A DNA stretch of 64,000 nt from Imbricaverruca yamaguchii (GCA_034440575.1 JAOTOL010001549.1:1271001-1335000), one strand, 5' to 3'; shown: positions 23,862 through 37,869, counted from the first letter of the stretch. Notes: a model not told the origin generated them from the letters alone. A program made the numbers and translations.

Positions 23862-25474
23862 TCAAGCACACCACCCGCCACATGTATCGATACTGCCGAT
23901 TAACCAATTCAACGGCGGAAGTAGGGAACGCTTTTGTAACTACCAGTTGCAAGCATGGACGCAAAGAAAGCTGGTTTTGGGAATGGCGCCAATGGAGTCG
24001 CAAAGAAACCACATGAATTGCAAGCAGTGTTTTTGTTTGCGGCTCGCTGTTTCATGTTCTGGGCATACCAAGCGACCGAATAGGCCAGGCACTTGTCACG
24101 AAACTTTCATGGAGGGAACTAAGGAAGACCAAATACTGCCTGGATCGTGATATCATAACTGGGTCGACAACCGAAAATTGACATAAAATAACACATATTG
24201 TCAACTACTGTGAAGGTGGAGCGACTGGAGCGAGCGAGCGAGACGACGATAAGTGTATCTATTCCACTTCACATGACAACCATGGTACGATAATGTTGCC
24301 TCAGCATGCCCTATCACGGCCAGCTCATCGCGAGTCCATCGGTTAAGCTATTCCCGGGTTTTGTATTGCCAGTCCCCCATGTGTTATGTACAGCGGCTCA
24401 GCAACTGTCCCAAAATTCGTGGGGCACATGGATTCGAAGAATATTTCACCGGAAGGGTAAGTGTCTCACCCCAATTACTGAGAGAAAAAAAAATTGGGGG
24501 GTAATGCCACTTAAGCTAATGCTAAGTTGAACTCATGAACAGCTTTGCCCATGCAAAGCGGTTCTTCTATCATGATTTGAAAACGATGTATAAAGCCATA
24601 ACAACAATTGCAATAATGCTCTATAAACGTCAAAAATGACCTGAGGGTACTACTACAAGGAAGTTGTCCAGCTAGATTAAGAATAGCTCGTCCATACACT
24701 TATATCTACATCTACATCATACATTTTCTCCTTTTCAAGCACCTTCTACTCTCAAAACAGTGTTGGCTAACTTATCAGCAGAGCATAAAATGTCACAACA
24801 GTAATAAAAAGTGTTGATGACGAAACTCAGTGTACTTTGTCGTTATTTGTTTAATGATCAGGTACTGTGCTACGCGTTTAAAATTCACAACGCAGTAAGT
24901 ATATCCTGGCTCTCATCCCAACACACCTAACAGCATTGACAATCGTCATAGTTATTATAAAATGAATTGCCAATCTGAGTTAAGGGGAAAGCAGAGGGGA
25001 GTTTTAAGCTGGGGAATACTAAATGACATAGCTGACAAGCAGAACATGCTCCCCTTAAGTATGTTTTCCTGAATCAAACAGCACCTTTTTGACCAAAGGA
25101 TCCACGTTTGTGCTCCTGAACCATTCATCTCATGCATTGGACATGCTTTTCTCCAAATAATAATACTTCATAATTATAATTCGTTAACGTTGAATGTGAG
25201 CAATATTTACGCTTGCAGGAGTCTGCAAGTTAAGGGAGCAGACGTCCCTTCAACCGAATACGGTTTGCCGCCCGTACTACGTAGGCAAGTAAGAAAGTAC
25301 CCACTTCCGTGGTAGCAAATCAAGCAATGCTCTTTTTTATACATCGAGAGTTGAGTACATCCACTTCGTCGCCGGCATTATTCTATACAAGGCCCTCAAG
25401 TATAGTATTTAATCTTATGTTAAGTAAGCATCAGGAAGACATGTGACATTTGATGTATTCGCGTAGGTTAATGC

Positions 25475-26084
25475 TACATTATTTTGCTATCATCTTGACG
25501 CCAAATACAATGCTTTTCTACTCGGGTACATGTTTAATGATCGGCAACTAAGCATACCCATAAAACGCTGTTTTGAACGCTGAATTTACATTTTATATGG
25601 GACTAAAAATGTGTTGTTGCCACTACCATCTCGGACGGTTTCTTGTAAGGTTATTAACACCTTAGCAGGCGTATATGCCCAATATGCTTACCTATGTTCG
25701 GGGATTTTGATAATATCGGTCTGGCGATAGTGTTTCATTGGGAGTTGTTTACTCTGAAAATGTTTGATGTTCAACCATTATTACATTATTTTGCTATCAT
25801 CTTGACGCCAAATACAATGTTTTTCTACTCGGGTACATGTTTACTGATCGGCAACTAAGCATACCCATAAAACTCTGTTTTGAAAGCTGGATTAACATTT
25901 TGTATGGGACTAAAAATGTGTTGTTGCCACTACCATCTCGGACGGTTTCTTGCAGGGTTATTAACACCTTAGCAGGCGTATATGCCCAATATGCTTACCT
26001 ATGTTCGGGGATTTTGATAATCTCGGTTTGGCGATAGTGTTTCATTGGGAGTTGTTTACTCTGAAAATGTTTGATGTTCAACCA
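25475..26084. repeat. ~305-bp tandem duplication
   Basis: Copy 1 starts at 25475 and copy 2 at 25782 (period 307 bp), both beginning TACATTATTTTGCTATCATC and ending TTTGATGTTCAACCAT. Differences are scattered substitutions (AATGC/AATGT, ACGCTG/ACTCTG, AATAT/AATCT), so the duplication is fairly recent. There is no coding signature. Confidence 0.95.
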
Positions 26085-26810
26085 TGTTAACACGCGCCCT
26101 GGAGGGGGGGCGAAATCCGCCCACCCCTCCAGTTTTTCGTAGATAACTACCGATTTTACCGGCCGATATACGCCATTGTTTGTGTACTTTCTTATAAATG
26201 AACGTCACGTTGTTTAAAGAAAGAAAAACGAAAATCTACCGAAAATTGTTCGAGTTAGGGGTCGGTAAAGTAAAAAACATTTCTCAGCGCCAGACCACAA
26301 ATATCGGCGCTGATGCGCTTCCCATATATTGACAAAAAGGAAGTGTTATTGGCAACACTAGCGACTTGTTTGATGTATATTGTTATGCTACATTGTTTTA
26401 AAATCATGTCAGGTCACCAAGGTCAAGTCAGGTCAAGTTCATGACAGGTTAGCACACGCCCTGGAGGGATGGAGGGCGAAATCCACCCACCCGTCCGATT
26501 TTTCGTACACAACTCCATATTGTACCGGCCGATATATGCCATTTTTTCCGTACCTGCTTAGAAATGACCGGCGCATTGGGTAAAGCAAGAAAAATGAAAA
26601 TCGGCCGAAAAGTGTTTATGTTATGGTCCGTTAAAGTTTTTTTTTTAAATCGCAACGCAAGATTACAGAAATCGGCGCTGATACGCTTCCCGTATATTAG
26701 CAAAAGAGAAGTGTTCTTGACAACACTAAGCGACTTGTTTGATGCATATTGTTCTGCTATATCATTTAAAAGTCATGTTAGGTCGCCGAGGTCATCATGA
26801 CAGGCTAATG
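26085..26810. repeat. ~362-bp tandem duplication with GC-rich palindrome and AGGTCA tails
   Basis: Two copies start near 26085 and 26447 (CGCCCTGGAGG at 26095 and 26457) and are clearly diverged. Each has a GC-rich self-complementary head (CTGGAGGGG ... CCCCTCCAG in copy 1), then CGGCCGATATA, AATCGGCGCTGAT and CGCTTCCC words, then a tail with AGGTCA/AGGTCG half-sites. The same architecture recurs near 27.3 and 55.7 kb, pointing to a non-autonomous mobile element family. Confidence 0.85.
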
Positions 26811-27224
26811 GAACCAAACTTGGTCAAATGGAATGTTGTCATAAATGGAAATGACTGTCATGCGATTGATGTCACTTTGCATGTTACTCCCTGCACATCC
26901 GGAAATCTACTGTTTGTCATTGTGTGCCTAAGCGTTTCTATACTTCATTCATGCATTTCACTCCTTTCTTTCTCTGTGAGTCCGATTGTGAGAGCCGCCC
27001 AACGGAGCAGTCAGGTGGGCAGCCCGGTTCCGGTAACTGGAGCAGGTAATGACCTGATAAAGTGCTCCTATATAGGTGGCCTGAGGTCAAATGGCGGATC
27101 TGGCATATGTATTGCATCATTAGTAATGTCCAAAGCATCATTAATGGCAATTTTGGAGCAATTAAACACAATCACAGCACACCATAACAATGACAAGCCA
27201 AGCCACGCAAAACCAGAAAATTTG

Positions 27225-27390
27225 GCTATTTTGACCTAAGGTCACGAAATTTGCACAAAATAGAGTTAACTATCGTGCCCATCCACCCTGCAAATTTCGT
27301 TGCTCTAGCCTTAATGGAAACCGAGATCTTAGGGGGGGGGGGCGGAATCTGCCCCCTCCAGTGCGCATAAGTTTCAGAGGGCCTCCAGGA
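27225..27390. mobile_element. Putative partial member of the palindrome/AGGTCA repeat family
   Basis: CTAAGGTCACGAAATTTGC is followed by a G run and GGCGGAATCTGCCCCCTCC, which folds on itself like the heads at 26.1 and 55.7 kb. The order of the two parts is reversed relative to 26.1 kb. Boundaries are not defined. Family membership is inferred from shared motifs, not from end-to-end alignment. Confidence 0.4.
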
Positions 27391-27591
27391 CGCGTATTAA
27401 TGTCAACCATTCCCCGTTTCATCCAGACATAATTCCTGAGACACCTCAAATATACCATTCAATCCTGATGAAAGTCCCACCCACCTGGTGTGCCCGACAA
27501 TTTGGGAAACGGACAAACAGCAATTACAAGTGGTTACGTGTTAACCCTCATCATTGGATGGGTGTACGCCACACGAAGCAGCTGCCCCGAG

Positions 27592-27905
27592 ACCACCAGA
27601 GACGTGTCAATGGCCACCAGACGTGTCAATGACCACGAGATATGTTCGTGACCACCAGACATGTCGATGACCACAAGACGTGTCAATGACCACCAGACGT
27701 GTTAATGACTACCAGACGTGTCAATGACCACCAGACATGTCAATGACCACTACACATGTCAATGACCCCCAGACGTGTCAATGACCACCAGACGTGTCAA
27801 TGACCACCAGACGTGTCAATGACCACCAAACGTGTCAATGACCACCAGACGTGTCAATCACCACCAGACATGTCAATGACCACCAGACGTGTCAATGACC
27901 ACAAG
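27592..27905. repeat. 19-bp minisatellite, ~16 copies
   Basis: The unit is ATGACCACCAGACGTGTCA, with variants ACATGTCA, ACAAGACG and CTACACATG. The array lies in the Msx intron and is non-coding. Confidence 0.95.
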
Positions 27906-30852
27906 ACGGCTGTTCACGGAAATGCACCGTCGTTTATAATTGATATTCCATTTTTATAAATGATCTTAAACTATGTCATCGCCATGACCGATGTTCTCGA
28001 CCTCGGATAAAGTCGTGGACCTTAAGCCATCTGTTTGGCCAAAAGAACATTCTGGGAAATGTGCACAGCCTGAATTCTAATTTAGGGAGCGAACGTACCC
28101 TGGTGAATACAAAATATTCAAGTGCAAGCTTTTCCAGGCCATAGCAAGTGCCGCTTCGTTTCCGTTCCAACTGCGAGTGCTTCAACTCGACGGGCTCGTT
28201 CACCATGCACATCGTCGACGTCAAAGGCATATAGATTCGACAAACCCTATCCAGACTCCAGTGCTAAGTTCTCGACTCTATCTTGAGGTGCATTTAGTGC
28301 ACGGGCTAGTTATATTGTGCAATATTCGACTTTTCTGGAAATAAAAACATTTGACATACCAAGTACAGGATAACTCCCCTCCCCCCCAAAAAAAAGCATC
28401 AAGAAACATTTCATTGTTCTTGTAGCACACAGTGCTCTGGATATTTTGTCCAGCGGCTCTATTTCAGTTAAGGGTGAAATGGTAAATGTGTAGCTGCCTC
28501 CCACAAACCACAGATGACCCACAGGAAGGCTCAGGTGAAACGCAGGGTTAGGACTCGGACGGGGATAACGGCCTCCATAAATATGGCAATGCGAATGTGC
28601 ATGCGCCCCGACGAGTACAGGCCTACCGCACATGCTGCAAGGTTGACACTTGGAACCGACGTGCACGGAGTGGCACAAACATGGCAGCCAAAGCTGGCCT
28701 GCAGCCCAGGGCAATCAATCTCCCCAGCGAAGCGTCAATCACGCCAGTTTCCTGTGGGACCAGCCTGTGTATATCATCTATCACCCTCGGAAAAAGTGCA
28801 GCCGTGTCCGTTTTAGCGTCTGGCACCGACACATCAGAAGGGCTGATCAGGTACCACCAGCACGAGTAATTCGGTGGATATTTTCACCGCAAGCCGGTTC
28901 AATTACATCGGCTCAGTGCCAGAATGACAGAACCCATTAGCACAATCTACAAGTATTTTATAACTGGCTAATCGCTTCGCTCACGCAGAGCGAAGTAACA
29001 GCATTATGTATATATTTTTTTTATAAAGGAATCAACGTCACCGTAATAAAACTAAGTAGACAATGTGCCTTTGTCAGTTAATTTCCTTCTGATAAATGCT
29101 ACCATTCCATGTGTGCTCATCGCAAACGAGCTTAGCGGAGTAAATCATTCAGGCACGTCGGTGATCGTGAGCAGCCTATCTAGCCATTATTACATATTTT
29201 CACCTTTTTAATTCGCGTACAATGGTGATAATGCAGCTAAATAATTTATAGCATATAACATGCGCTGCAAGTGATACCGCCATCGCACCATTTACATTTT
29301 TGTTATTTTTTTTGCAGTCTAAGTGTAGGCTCCGTTCGATATATTTCACAGCATACTGCACCGCTGCGAAGATACACTGTACTATGAACTTTACAAGGTA
29401 TGTTGTACCACCTGTAGCGGTGGTATAACAGCAGCAAACCAAACAACAGCATACCATCACCATTTTCACACTTTTGAGGGTGTCAGTGCGCCCTCTGTGA
29501 GCATGTTTGGCTTGTGAGCCTCTTATTGTCTTCTATAAATATATAGCCACATATTGAATACACCCATTGCCCTTCCCCTCTCCCAGTCGATTCACAAACC
29601 GTTGTCGGTGGTAATTTACCAGGTCGGTCCAGACCGACACCGAATCATTCCACTTTGATTGGAAATCAAGTTTTAGAAAGACCGCAACGCGAAATCGTCG
29701 GAAAATAATTCGCAGGTCTTCCGCATGAGTGTCTTTCAACCAGCCGAACTGACGCAGGTGCTGGACAATTTGTAGCGCTTTTCTTTGCCTTCTTGACCTT
29801 CAAAATTTACTTTTGGACACCGGACTGCTCTGCGGTATTTATGACGTTTAATTTACCTGTGATGCAATGGAGATGGTGTAAACACGAAAAGGTACGCGTA
29901 TATAAAACACTATCTGGCTATTGTGTCGTCGTGCGCCAAGCCAAACCCCGCCAACTCGCAAGCGAACATCCAATTAGCATTGCTGGCAAATCAGTCCTTC
30001 AAATGGGCGGGCATGTATTTACCTAGGCGAGTGTGTGCCAACTGGCCAGGTCAACAGACTCGACTGTCAGCTGTGACTGCCGGTCGGTCGCCACCAATCA
30101 CAGGGTGGGGAGGGTGTCGCACATGCGGCGCCATGTCCGCACGAAGGCCATGGTGGCGTGGGGCAACCATTATGGGACCAGGTGGGGGGAGGGGGTGAGA
30201 CCACCATTATGGAAGCAGGTGACGCATTACAGGGGTGGGGGCTCTGAGTACGTTTGATGTTATATGTATGTAGTACCAGCAATCTCGAAATTTAACATGA
30301 GATCTACGGCGATGCGTGGTAAGAAGAACACACTCATAATTCGATGCGAGTAACGTTCGATTTTCGATAATTATTCCATACACATCATTCGATACGCCAG
30401 TAACGTTGGGAAGTCTCCGTCTGCGCGTGACGTTACTGTTGTGTACCGCTCAGCTAAGAAAGTATTCAAAGATTCGAGTCCTTCATCAGCGAGGAACGGT
30501 ATACGATGATGCTTTTAGGAAATGCTTCAGGGTGAATTCCGTGGCTTTTCCTCCGAAAGCTTTTCGTTTAAGCAACTAAAATGCGTCACGTAGGGGTAGA
30601 CAAAGGTAACAAATGTTAGCTGGAATGATTTACATCCCGGTTTAGCGGGCTTCTGATCGCTGAGAACCAAATATGAATAAGCAGACAGCTGCCGAGCTCC
30701 CTGGATATCAAAGCAGTTCTCCGAACCGGATATTCTAAATACTCCACGGGTGCTACATGAAAGCAGAGGACCGCCAGCACCCGTACGTTTGGCGTTGAGG
30801 TGAACACGGGTATCTGTATCGCAAATGTGGGCAGTTTTGCTGCTAGTTGCAT

Positions 30853-31005
30853 GCATGACGCAAGCTTACCAGGGTGTGCCGATCCAAATACGTGATGCAA
30901 ACTTTCTAGGGAGTGCCGATCCAAATACGTGATGCAAGCTTGCCAGGGTGTGCCGATCCAAATACGTGGCACTAGCTTGCCGGAGTGTGCCGATCCAAAT
31001 ACGTT
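30853..31005. repeat. 37-bp minisatellite, 4 copies
   Basis: Every unit contains GTGCCGATCCAAATACGT. The variable part is CAAGCTTGCCAGG. Located in the Msx intron. Confidence 0.9.
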
Positions 31006-32290
31006 TGGGCCCGATCAAACTGAAAATCGCAACTACAAGTACAGTCGCCAGCCACATTGCTAGGAAGCCATCACGATATCATGATGAACACTCCTACAAA
31101 GTCGCTAGCAAAGTGGCTGTTTTCTTTTATGTAGGAACTAAAAATGCATTCGTACCTATACTTTTAACTTAGAACGACCAAATTCACACAAGAATAATGT
31201 TTTCATCAACATGCTGTTTTAATAGAACGGCACCCTACCGAATAATACAATCCACATTACATGCAGGTTGGACTTCATGTACTCTGTTTCTTCATTTTTG
31301 GCACATGTGATTCTGAAGGGTCGTTCACTGCAGCCTCCAAGCCGTGCAGCATACAATACCCTACGACAAGAACACGTAGTTTGTCTGTGATATTGTCACT
31401 CACCTGCACAAGGTACGTGCACCAGTGCAGACTGCAGCTCAAACTGCAGCGCAGACTGCAAAGTGGAATTTGAAGACAACACCTCTTTATGACTGTTCAT
31501 GGTTGTGTGAATCACATACTTATTTTAATCTCCTTCGTGGATCACACCTGCTCATGACATACCCCGCGACATTTGCCAAAGCAGTATCAGGTTTGAATCC
31601 AGCCTGCCAACCTGCCCATAAGTCCCAGACACAGGCCCGGACGTTTGTTCCAGGCAACTGGTGCGCCAACGTCAGTCGTCCATCTTAATCTCAGACCGGC
31701 CTCATGTACGACACTAACTGCACTGCTCAGCAAGCATGACGAACAGTTGTAATTAGCGTCCGACAATTATTCATGGTGTGCATTGTCTGCAACGCGTTTG
31801 CAGCATAAACTCAGTTGCTGGTGTTGCGCATTTGTCACAAAATGCTATATTTACTTAATTCCAATGACCAAGACCAATTAAAAAAGCAAGCATACATGTT
31901 CATAAAATACCATCTTGTAGTACAGAACCAGGCAAATTACAGTTCCAGATGCGCACCTTGAATACAAACTATGTAAGTACGTGCAAAACATGGTTTAATT
32001 GAACAAAGGAGAAAAAGTGCAGGCGCTACGAAAAAAAAACCTAACTGACACCTCCATATGTTCAAATGCGTTTGCTGCGATGTGTATTCTGCACAAAATA
32101 TCATTACCGTACGCACCAATGAGGGCTCGAGGAGCGCCAGTGAGAACTCGCATTCAAACACGTACAGGTGTTCGAGGAATGGTGGCGAGTGTAATGCTCG
32201 GTCTAGCTGTCTCGTGCGTAAACCCAGTGACCTGGACACATACACGCCCCTAGTCACCAGAAACACTCCTGGTTCTACCAACAGCTGATA

Positions 32291-32810
32291 AGCCCTGTCC
32301 TGCCCGCGACCCATACTGAGAGTCGCACCAGGCCCAAAGCCCTGTCCTGCCCGCGACCCATACTGAGAGTCGCACCAGGCCCGAAGCCCTGTCCAGCCCG
32401 TGACCCATACTGAGAGTCGCACCAGGCCCGAAGCCCTGTCCAGCCCGCGACCCATACTGAGAGTCGCACCAGGCCCGAAGCCCTGTCAGCCCGTGACCCA
32501 TACTGAGAGTCGCACCAGGCCCGAAGCCCTGTCCAGCCCGTGACCCATACTGAGAGTCGCACCAGGCCCGAAGCCCTGTCCAGCCCGTGACCCATACTGA
32601 GAGTCGCACCAGGCCCGAAGCCCTGTCCAGCCCGTGACCCATACTGAGAGTCGCACCAGGCCCGAAGCCCTGTCCTGCCCGCGACCCATACTAAGAGTCG
32701 CACCAGGCCCGAAGCCCTGTCCAGCCCGTGACCCATACTGAGAGTCGCACCAGGCCCGAAGCCCTGTCCTGCCCGTGACCCATACTATGAGTTCCACCAG
32801 GCCCAATTCA
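32291..32810. repeat. 47-bp minisatellite, ~11 copies
   Basis: The unit includes GACCCATACTGAGAGTCGCA, CCAGGCCCGAAGCCC and TGTCCAGCCCGT. One copy (near 32480) is a base short. A TGTCCTGCCCGC variant recurs in several copies. Repetitive minus-strand peptides (GHGLDRASGLVRLSVW) come from this array and are not genes. Confidence 0.95.
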
Positions 32811-33880
32811 CAGCCCATCATCGGGCCATTCCGGACCAGTCATTTTGTCGCCAGGAACTCCCCCTTGCTGTTGTAGACTTACATTTTTCGAGAAGTGAGG
32901 CGGGGTGGGGGTAGATGGGCATAATTTTCGGAGACACCACGAGTTTAGGATAAGGGGACATAATCGCTTTGTGGTTTTTTCTTTCCATGCAACACCTGAA
33001 GGGGAAAATTGGTGTCGATTTAGTGTTCTTGGTTTCATTCTTTCAGTGAACTACAATATATTTGCATGCTGTGAAATGCTAGAAATGTTGCGCAATGTAC
33101 ACCTCGCCTGCCACAAACTAGAAGGGTAGTTCCATTCGCCGGTAGATTGAAACATTCGGAACTCTGGCCAGGGTTGAACAAATATGATGTCGCCGGATTT
33201 TGTCATTCTGAACATTATCCTCTTCAGGGAAGTATTCCGTTTAAAAAAATGTTTTGGAAGTTGAATGTTGTTGTTTGTCAATGAACTGCTCTGTTATAAA
33301 GTACGCAATGCACATTGAAAAGTACAAGCTTGGATTCTGATCTCACAGGTTTGAATAAAAACATCCTCTCCACCTGCGATTGCTCCAAATATTTATCTTC
33401 ACCTCCAGGATTATAAAGCATAAATCCAGCCATGGCAGGTGCCCAACACAGGCTAATAAATTATATCGGATGCAACGTTATCTATGCGGTTGAGTGCACC
33501 GTGGGCTAAACCGCCACATCTTCTTTGAGGAACTGTTTAAACTGCCGGAGGATTTTCAGCGACCTATTTATGGTCTGCGTCAGCATGAATGAAGTTAACT
33601 GCAGTTTTAAGAATGTAATGACCTTGACGGACAATCATTTACCAGGTAATATCTCCCCGGTGTGCCTACAGGCAGGCGAAGCAGTGTGCGCAGCGTAGGA
33701 TAGGGCAGGTAGCGTGGAGACTATCTCCGCTGGTGCTTCCACGATAGCACTCAAACAACAGCCGCTAGTGACTTGAAACTTTCAGTAATTTCATATGCAC
33801 ACCCGGTGTAACTTACGGCATCAATCGGGTTCAAATTAGCCTTAGAGAATGTCTCGTCATATCATGCAGACAAAGTGAGG

Positions 33881-34064
33881 TTTGTTTGTTTATTGGGTGG
33901 TTCACGACGCACTTTATGCGCATTGATGGCTAATGGCGCCGCCCACACTGTTTCGCGGGTGGGCCGCGGGACTGTGAAATGTCCGGAGCTGTGCGAGTGT
34001 CGAACCCGGGACCTTTGATACCCAGAGCCCAACACCTTAACCACTCGGCCACCGCCGCCCCACC
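33881..34064 (-). mobile_element. tRNA-derived SINE (type A) with 9-bp target-site duplication
   Basis: On the minus strand a tRNA-like head carries A-box TGGCCGAGTGG (34051-34041) and B-box GGGTTCGACAC (34007-33997), spaced as in RNA polymerase III promoters. A tRNA-unrelated body follows and ends in a short AAACAAACAAA tail. AAGTGAGGT flanks it on both sides (33873-33881 and 34065-34073). The A-box resembles tRNA-Ser/Leu. The acceptor stem is not maintained, so this is not a functional tRNA gene. Confidence 0.85.
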
Positions 34065-34780
34065 AAGTGAGGTGAGCACTATCCAGGATTGATGCGGATG
34101 GCGACAGGACGTGAAGCAGGTAACGTTTGGCATAACTATGGAACGCTATAGGACACGCACCATCTCAGTTTCCAATGCTGGCCCATTCATGATCTAATGC
34201 AACGTGGGTCCTGGGCAAACGAATCACGTACGGTACCTTTAACCCAGCAATGCTTCTTCGCCAAAAACAGAAGTGCTTACTACGTCAATTTAGGTCTTTC
34301 TCTGTGCTGTCAATCATCGGACTCCCTGTGTCAATTGGGCTTTGAAAAAAGAGCTGTACCGCTGCACCTCTCAATCGGATCAGTCCAGGCTGTAAGTCGA
34401 CCTAATTTGACACTGATCTGATCGACTTTACATAGAAGCATGAGGTAAATCTCTGGGGCAGATCGAGTCACCTGATTATCTGATGCGCGCTGAAAGGCTT
34501 TAACGCCCACTTTTATTTGCCTTTAGCATGGCTCTGACCATCACAGAATCGGTGCGGACGGGCGGGATCATCGTCTCATGGGTAGTCTGTTTCGACTGCT
34601 ATATTTGGCATCGGGCGATGGCTACCGAAGACAGCGAGCAGCGGATAATCACTCCCGCGGCATGCCGCGAGAGGCTCCAACCACAGCCCCGCTGCGCCTA
34701 CAGGGCAGTCTGCCTCCCGCCCGGCATGCGGTCTTCATTCGTCCAACTCCTCAATCACGGACACCAGGGGGTGGGGTGGG

Positions 34781-34920
34781 GGGCGTCGGCAGCTCAGTGG
34801 TCAAGCTGAGCGTCTGGCAAGCCAGGGGTACGGGGTTCGATTCCCCGCGGCGTCCGTCCTTCATGCCAGGCTGAGGAAACTAGCGGCCTCAGCTGCCGAG
34901 TGCATCGTAAAGTCACAACC
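34781..34920 (+). mobile_element. tRNA-derived SINE (type B), copy 1
   Basis: GGGCGTCGGCAGCTCAGTGG contains the A-box (about 34790-34800). The B-box GGTTCGATTCC is at 34834-34844. The body GCCTCAGCTGCCGAGTGC and terminal AGTCACAACC match the copy at 60837-60986. No clean target-site duplication was found; CACCAGG occurs on both sides but is not adjacent on the left. Confidence 0.85.
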
Positions 34921-35599
34921 ACCACCAGGACGCCATGGGTCGCTGAGAAAGACGTGATCGCTGTGTATGACGTGGTCGCCGAGTACGACGTGGTCGCCAC
35001 TTTCCTCCGCCCCCCCCCCAATGATGAGCACTTACACCGAACGGCTGGTGTCTGTCAACGAAGAGACATGTCGATTTTCTGGCTGACGAAATGACCATCC
35101 CAGCTGCGCCGCTGGTTAGCGCCTGCTCGCTGAACTTAAACAACTGCAAGGCACACGAAATCTGCTGCGTTGAACTATCAAATACTATCTTGGCCGGAAT
35201 AATTTTCCCAAGGCATAACAGTCCTATGCGTGTGTGTGAGATCCATACGCATGCTGAACGTATAAATGATATGATTACATAAAATGGTGGGATGAAGCCT
35301 GTGCACACTCCCGGACTTTGGGCAGTAAAACAGCCCAGGTGCACCCACGCCATACTGGCAGCCATCCAAATGACAACTACGTGAGACGACGCATCACCTG
35401 AATGGAGCTACGCGCCATGTTTGCCGGATAAATGCAAAACAGCATGTCCTGTTTGGGAACTCCGGGCAAGGACCTAGCCGTAGAACATGAGGATGAGACA
35501 TTACAGTGCTTAGACATTTTCTTTCCATTGGGCAGCACCAGACAGACTGTTCAACACAGTGTAAAATAATTGACAAAGTGGCCTAAAATTACAAGTTAA

Positions 35600-35810
35600 A
35601 GGAATTTGGGTATTTCACCCTTTTTTTAGGTTTTTACCCCTTTGCCACATGATGTGGGGGGTTATATAACATGAAGAAAAAAAAAAAAAAAGATGTGAAA
35701 GAAGAAAAAAAATTATAATAAAAAACCCTTTTTTTTTTTTTAAAAAAAAATATTTTTTTTTTTTTTTTTCCTTTTTTTTAATAACCAAAAATTTTTATAT
35801 AAGTTCACCA
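35600..35810. other. Homopolymer-rich stretch, probable low-quality consensus
   Basis: Within about 200 bp, runs of A and T (up to about 18) alternate with short fragments (AAACCC, TTTCC, GGGGGG), unlike the surrounding intron and unlike an ordinary microsatellite. It resembles uncorrected homopolymer error at a poorly covered spot. A genuine poly-A/poly-T element cannot be excluded. Confidence 0.55.
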
Positions 35811-37869
35811 GCATCATGTCTCCTCCCCTTCGATAGAGCCCATGGCTCCAGGGAGCTGAAATGGTCAGTGCGGGATCGTCAGAAATAGGCAGCAACGGCT
35901 GCGTTACTTCTTGCTCAGATCGAACACACTGGGGCTGATAGAGTACCTAGGTACGAAGTGTGACTGTTAACATCGAAAATACACAGTACAGCCGTTCATT
36001 AACAGTTGATTCCATGAACAGCTTCTTGCGTGGGTGGATACATGGATTTCCGTGGTGGCATTCGTTCCGAGAGGCATCACTTCCTCGCAGAGGCGCCGTT
36101 GCGGAAGTCTCTGTAGGCACTCCTACAACTGAAAAATCCGTCGAGCGTGGAGAATGGGCGGGTGGCTGGGGAAGTGCACTCCAGCCTTCTCGGAGAGGCA
36201 CCTTTTCCCGGTCACAGCGGAGCAACCTTTCCATGGGGAGAGGGGGACGAGAGGCGAACATGCCAAGTGCCCCTGTTTCTGCCCCGGACTCATTGTCTAA
36301 TGATGCTGACTAAGGAGCCATCTGACGGTCCCTGAGTATTACATAACCATCCCACGGTCTTCTCTTCCATGTTAGCCCACTGCCAGCCATGGACCCCGTG
36401 GACCGCAGCGCTCAAACATTTAAGATACGGATAACTATCTTTAAGTCCAGTCTTCGAAGCCAGTCCAACAATTTCCAGACCCTCTCCCACCGCCTCCTGG
36501 AACGCCATGGAACCATCTGTAGAAACGTATTGCATGCCTAGACTCTACAAACATTATTTCCATTTGCAGGCTCACTTTGCTTCCAGGCCGTCTAGCGCTC
36601 CCAGGACTCACAATACTCACCCCTGAGGTACCCCGGACATTTTAAAGAGCGCAGGAGCTTCTATGGCGCTGCCTTCGGGTACCATCGGGCCCATAATGAC
36701 GCTGCAACTGAGCCCAAACATCAATACAAATGGCACAAAAATGGACCCAGTTAATGCATCCTAATCTACACAATTTGACACGGTTATCTGACCACCTATG
36801 GGATACTTTTATCAGCCGTATGCTTAGTTTAGGGTCTCATCAACTGCATCGGTTATACAGCTCGACATTTGTGATTCGCAAGCAAAAACACGACTATTTA
36901 AAAGTAGATTCATAAATAGCACTGAAGAGACAGGCGCTTTTGCTTCTGCTGTCTGAAAGGCGACGGGAACCGGGGAGATTGCTTTGGATGGGGCGCCGCT
37001 TAAACCGGGGAATACTGGGCAGCATACCATACCGGGGAATATCGGGTTGCATACGACACACGGGCATACCGGGTTGCATACCACACCGGAGAATGCAGGG
37101 TAAGAAGTGACATATTAGCGATGACATTTATCCCGACAGTGATGCATGCCAACTTGCTGAATCTCTTGAGATATACATTGAGATCCCCTTTAAAGTGGGG
37201 CATCTATACTCTGCACAGAGGGACACATTAAAAATATAAATGTGATATTATGTATGGGCAATGTAAATGATACGTAATTTATGTGTTAAATGTGTTACAG
37301 TTCTGTAGGAAACGAAACCGAGAAAATGGAGCCTGTTCCTAGGCAGACTTCGTGCAACGAAATGTCCTTTCTTTGCAACGTGAATCAATCGTCCATGTTT
37401 ATGTGATGAACATTCATAAACACACTCGCCACACCCCACCCCACCTAGGACTCACATCGACTCATCTCCGGGGCACAGCGCTGATTCAAAGTCGATCACG
37501 TGAGCATGTATGAAGGACGGCGTTCAGGCGATGTATTTTCTACCAAGAGCGTCATTGTAGAATCCTAGATACACTACCAAGTGGTGATTACAGAAAAGGA
37601 ATGGTCAGTATAGCTCTGTAATGGCTATTCCAATTCTGCTAAGCTACATAATGTTATTAGAAGCAATGTGGTATTTGTCATTGAACACGATTGCGATTCA
37701 GTAGCATTAAGCCTTGACATGACAATGAGGTGGTGCGAAGTGAATGAAAACGCTGTCAAGACTGGGGGAGCCGGATGAAGAGGGTTAAAGCGCTCGGGGA
37801 TAACGAGCGTGCCACACCCACACAGCGGCACATGCAAGGCTCAGCCGACGCCACCAGCAGCTGGCTTAC

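Noticed and set aside
27592..27905. CRISPR-like array of short direct repeats
   Set aside because: Units are directly contiguous 19-bp tandem copies without unique spacers; it is a minisatellite in animal DNA.
33997..34051. Possible tRNA-Ser/Leu gene on the minus strand
   Set aside because: A- and B-boxes are present, but the acceptor stem does not pair and the sequence continues into a SINE body with a target-site duplication.
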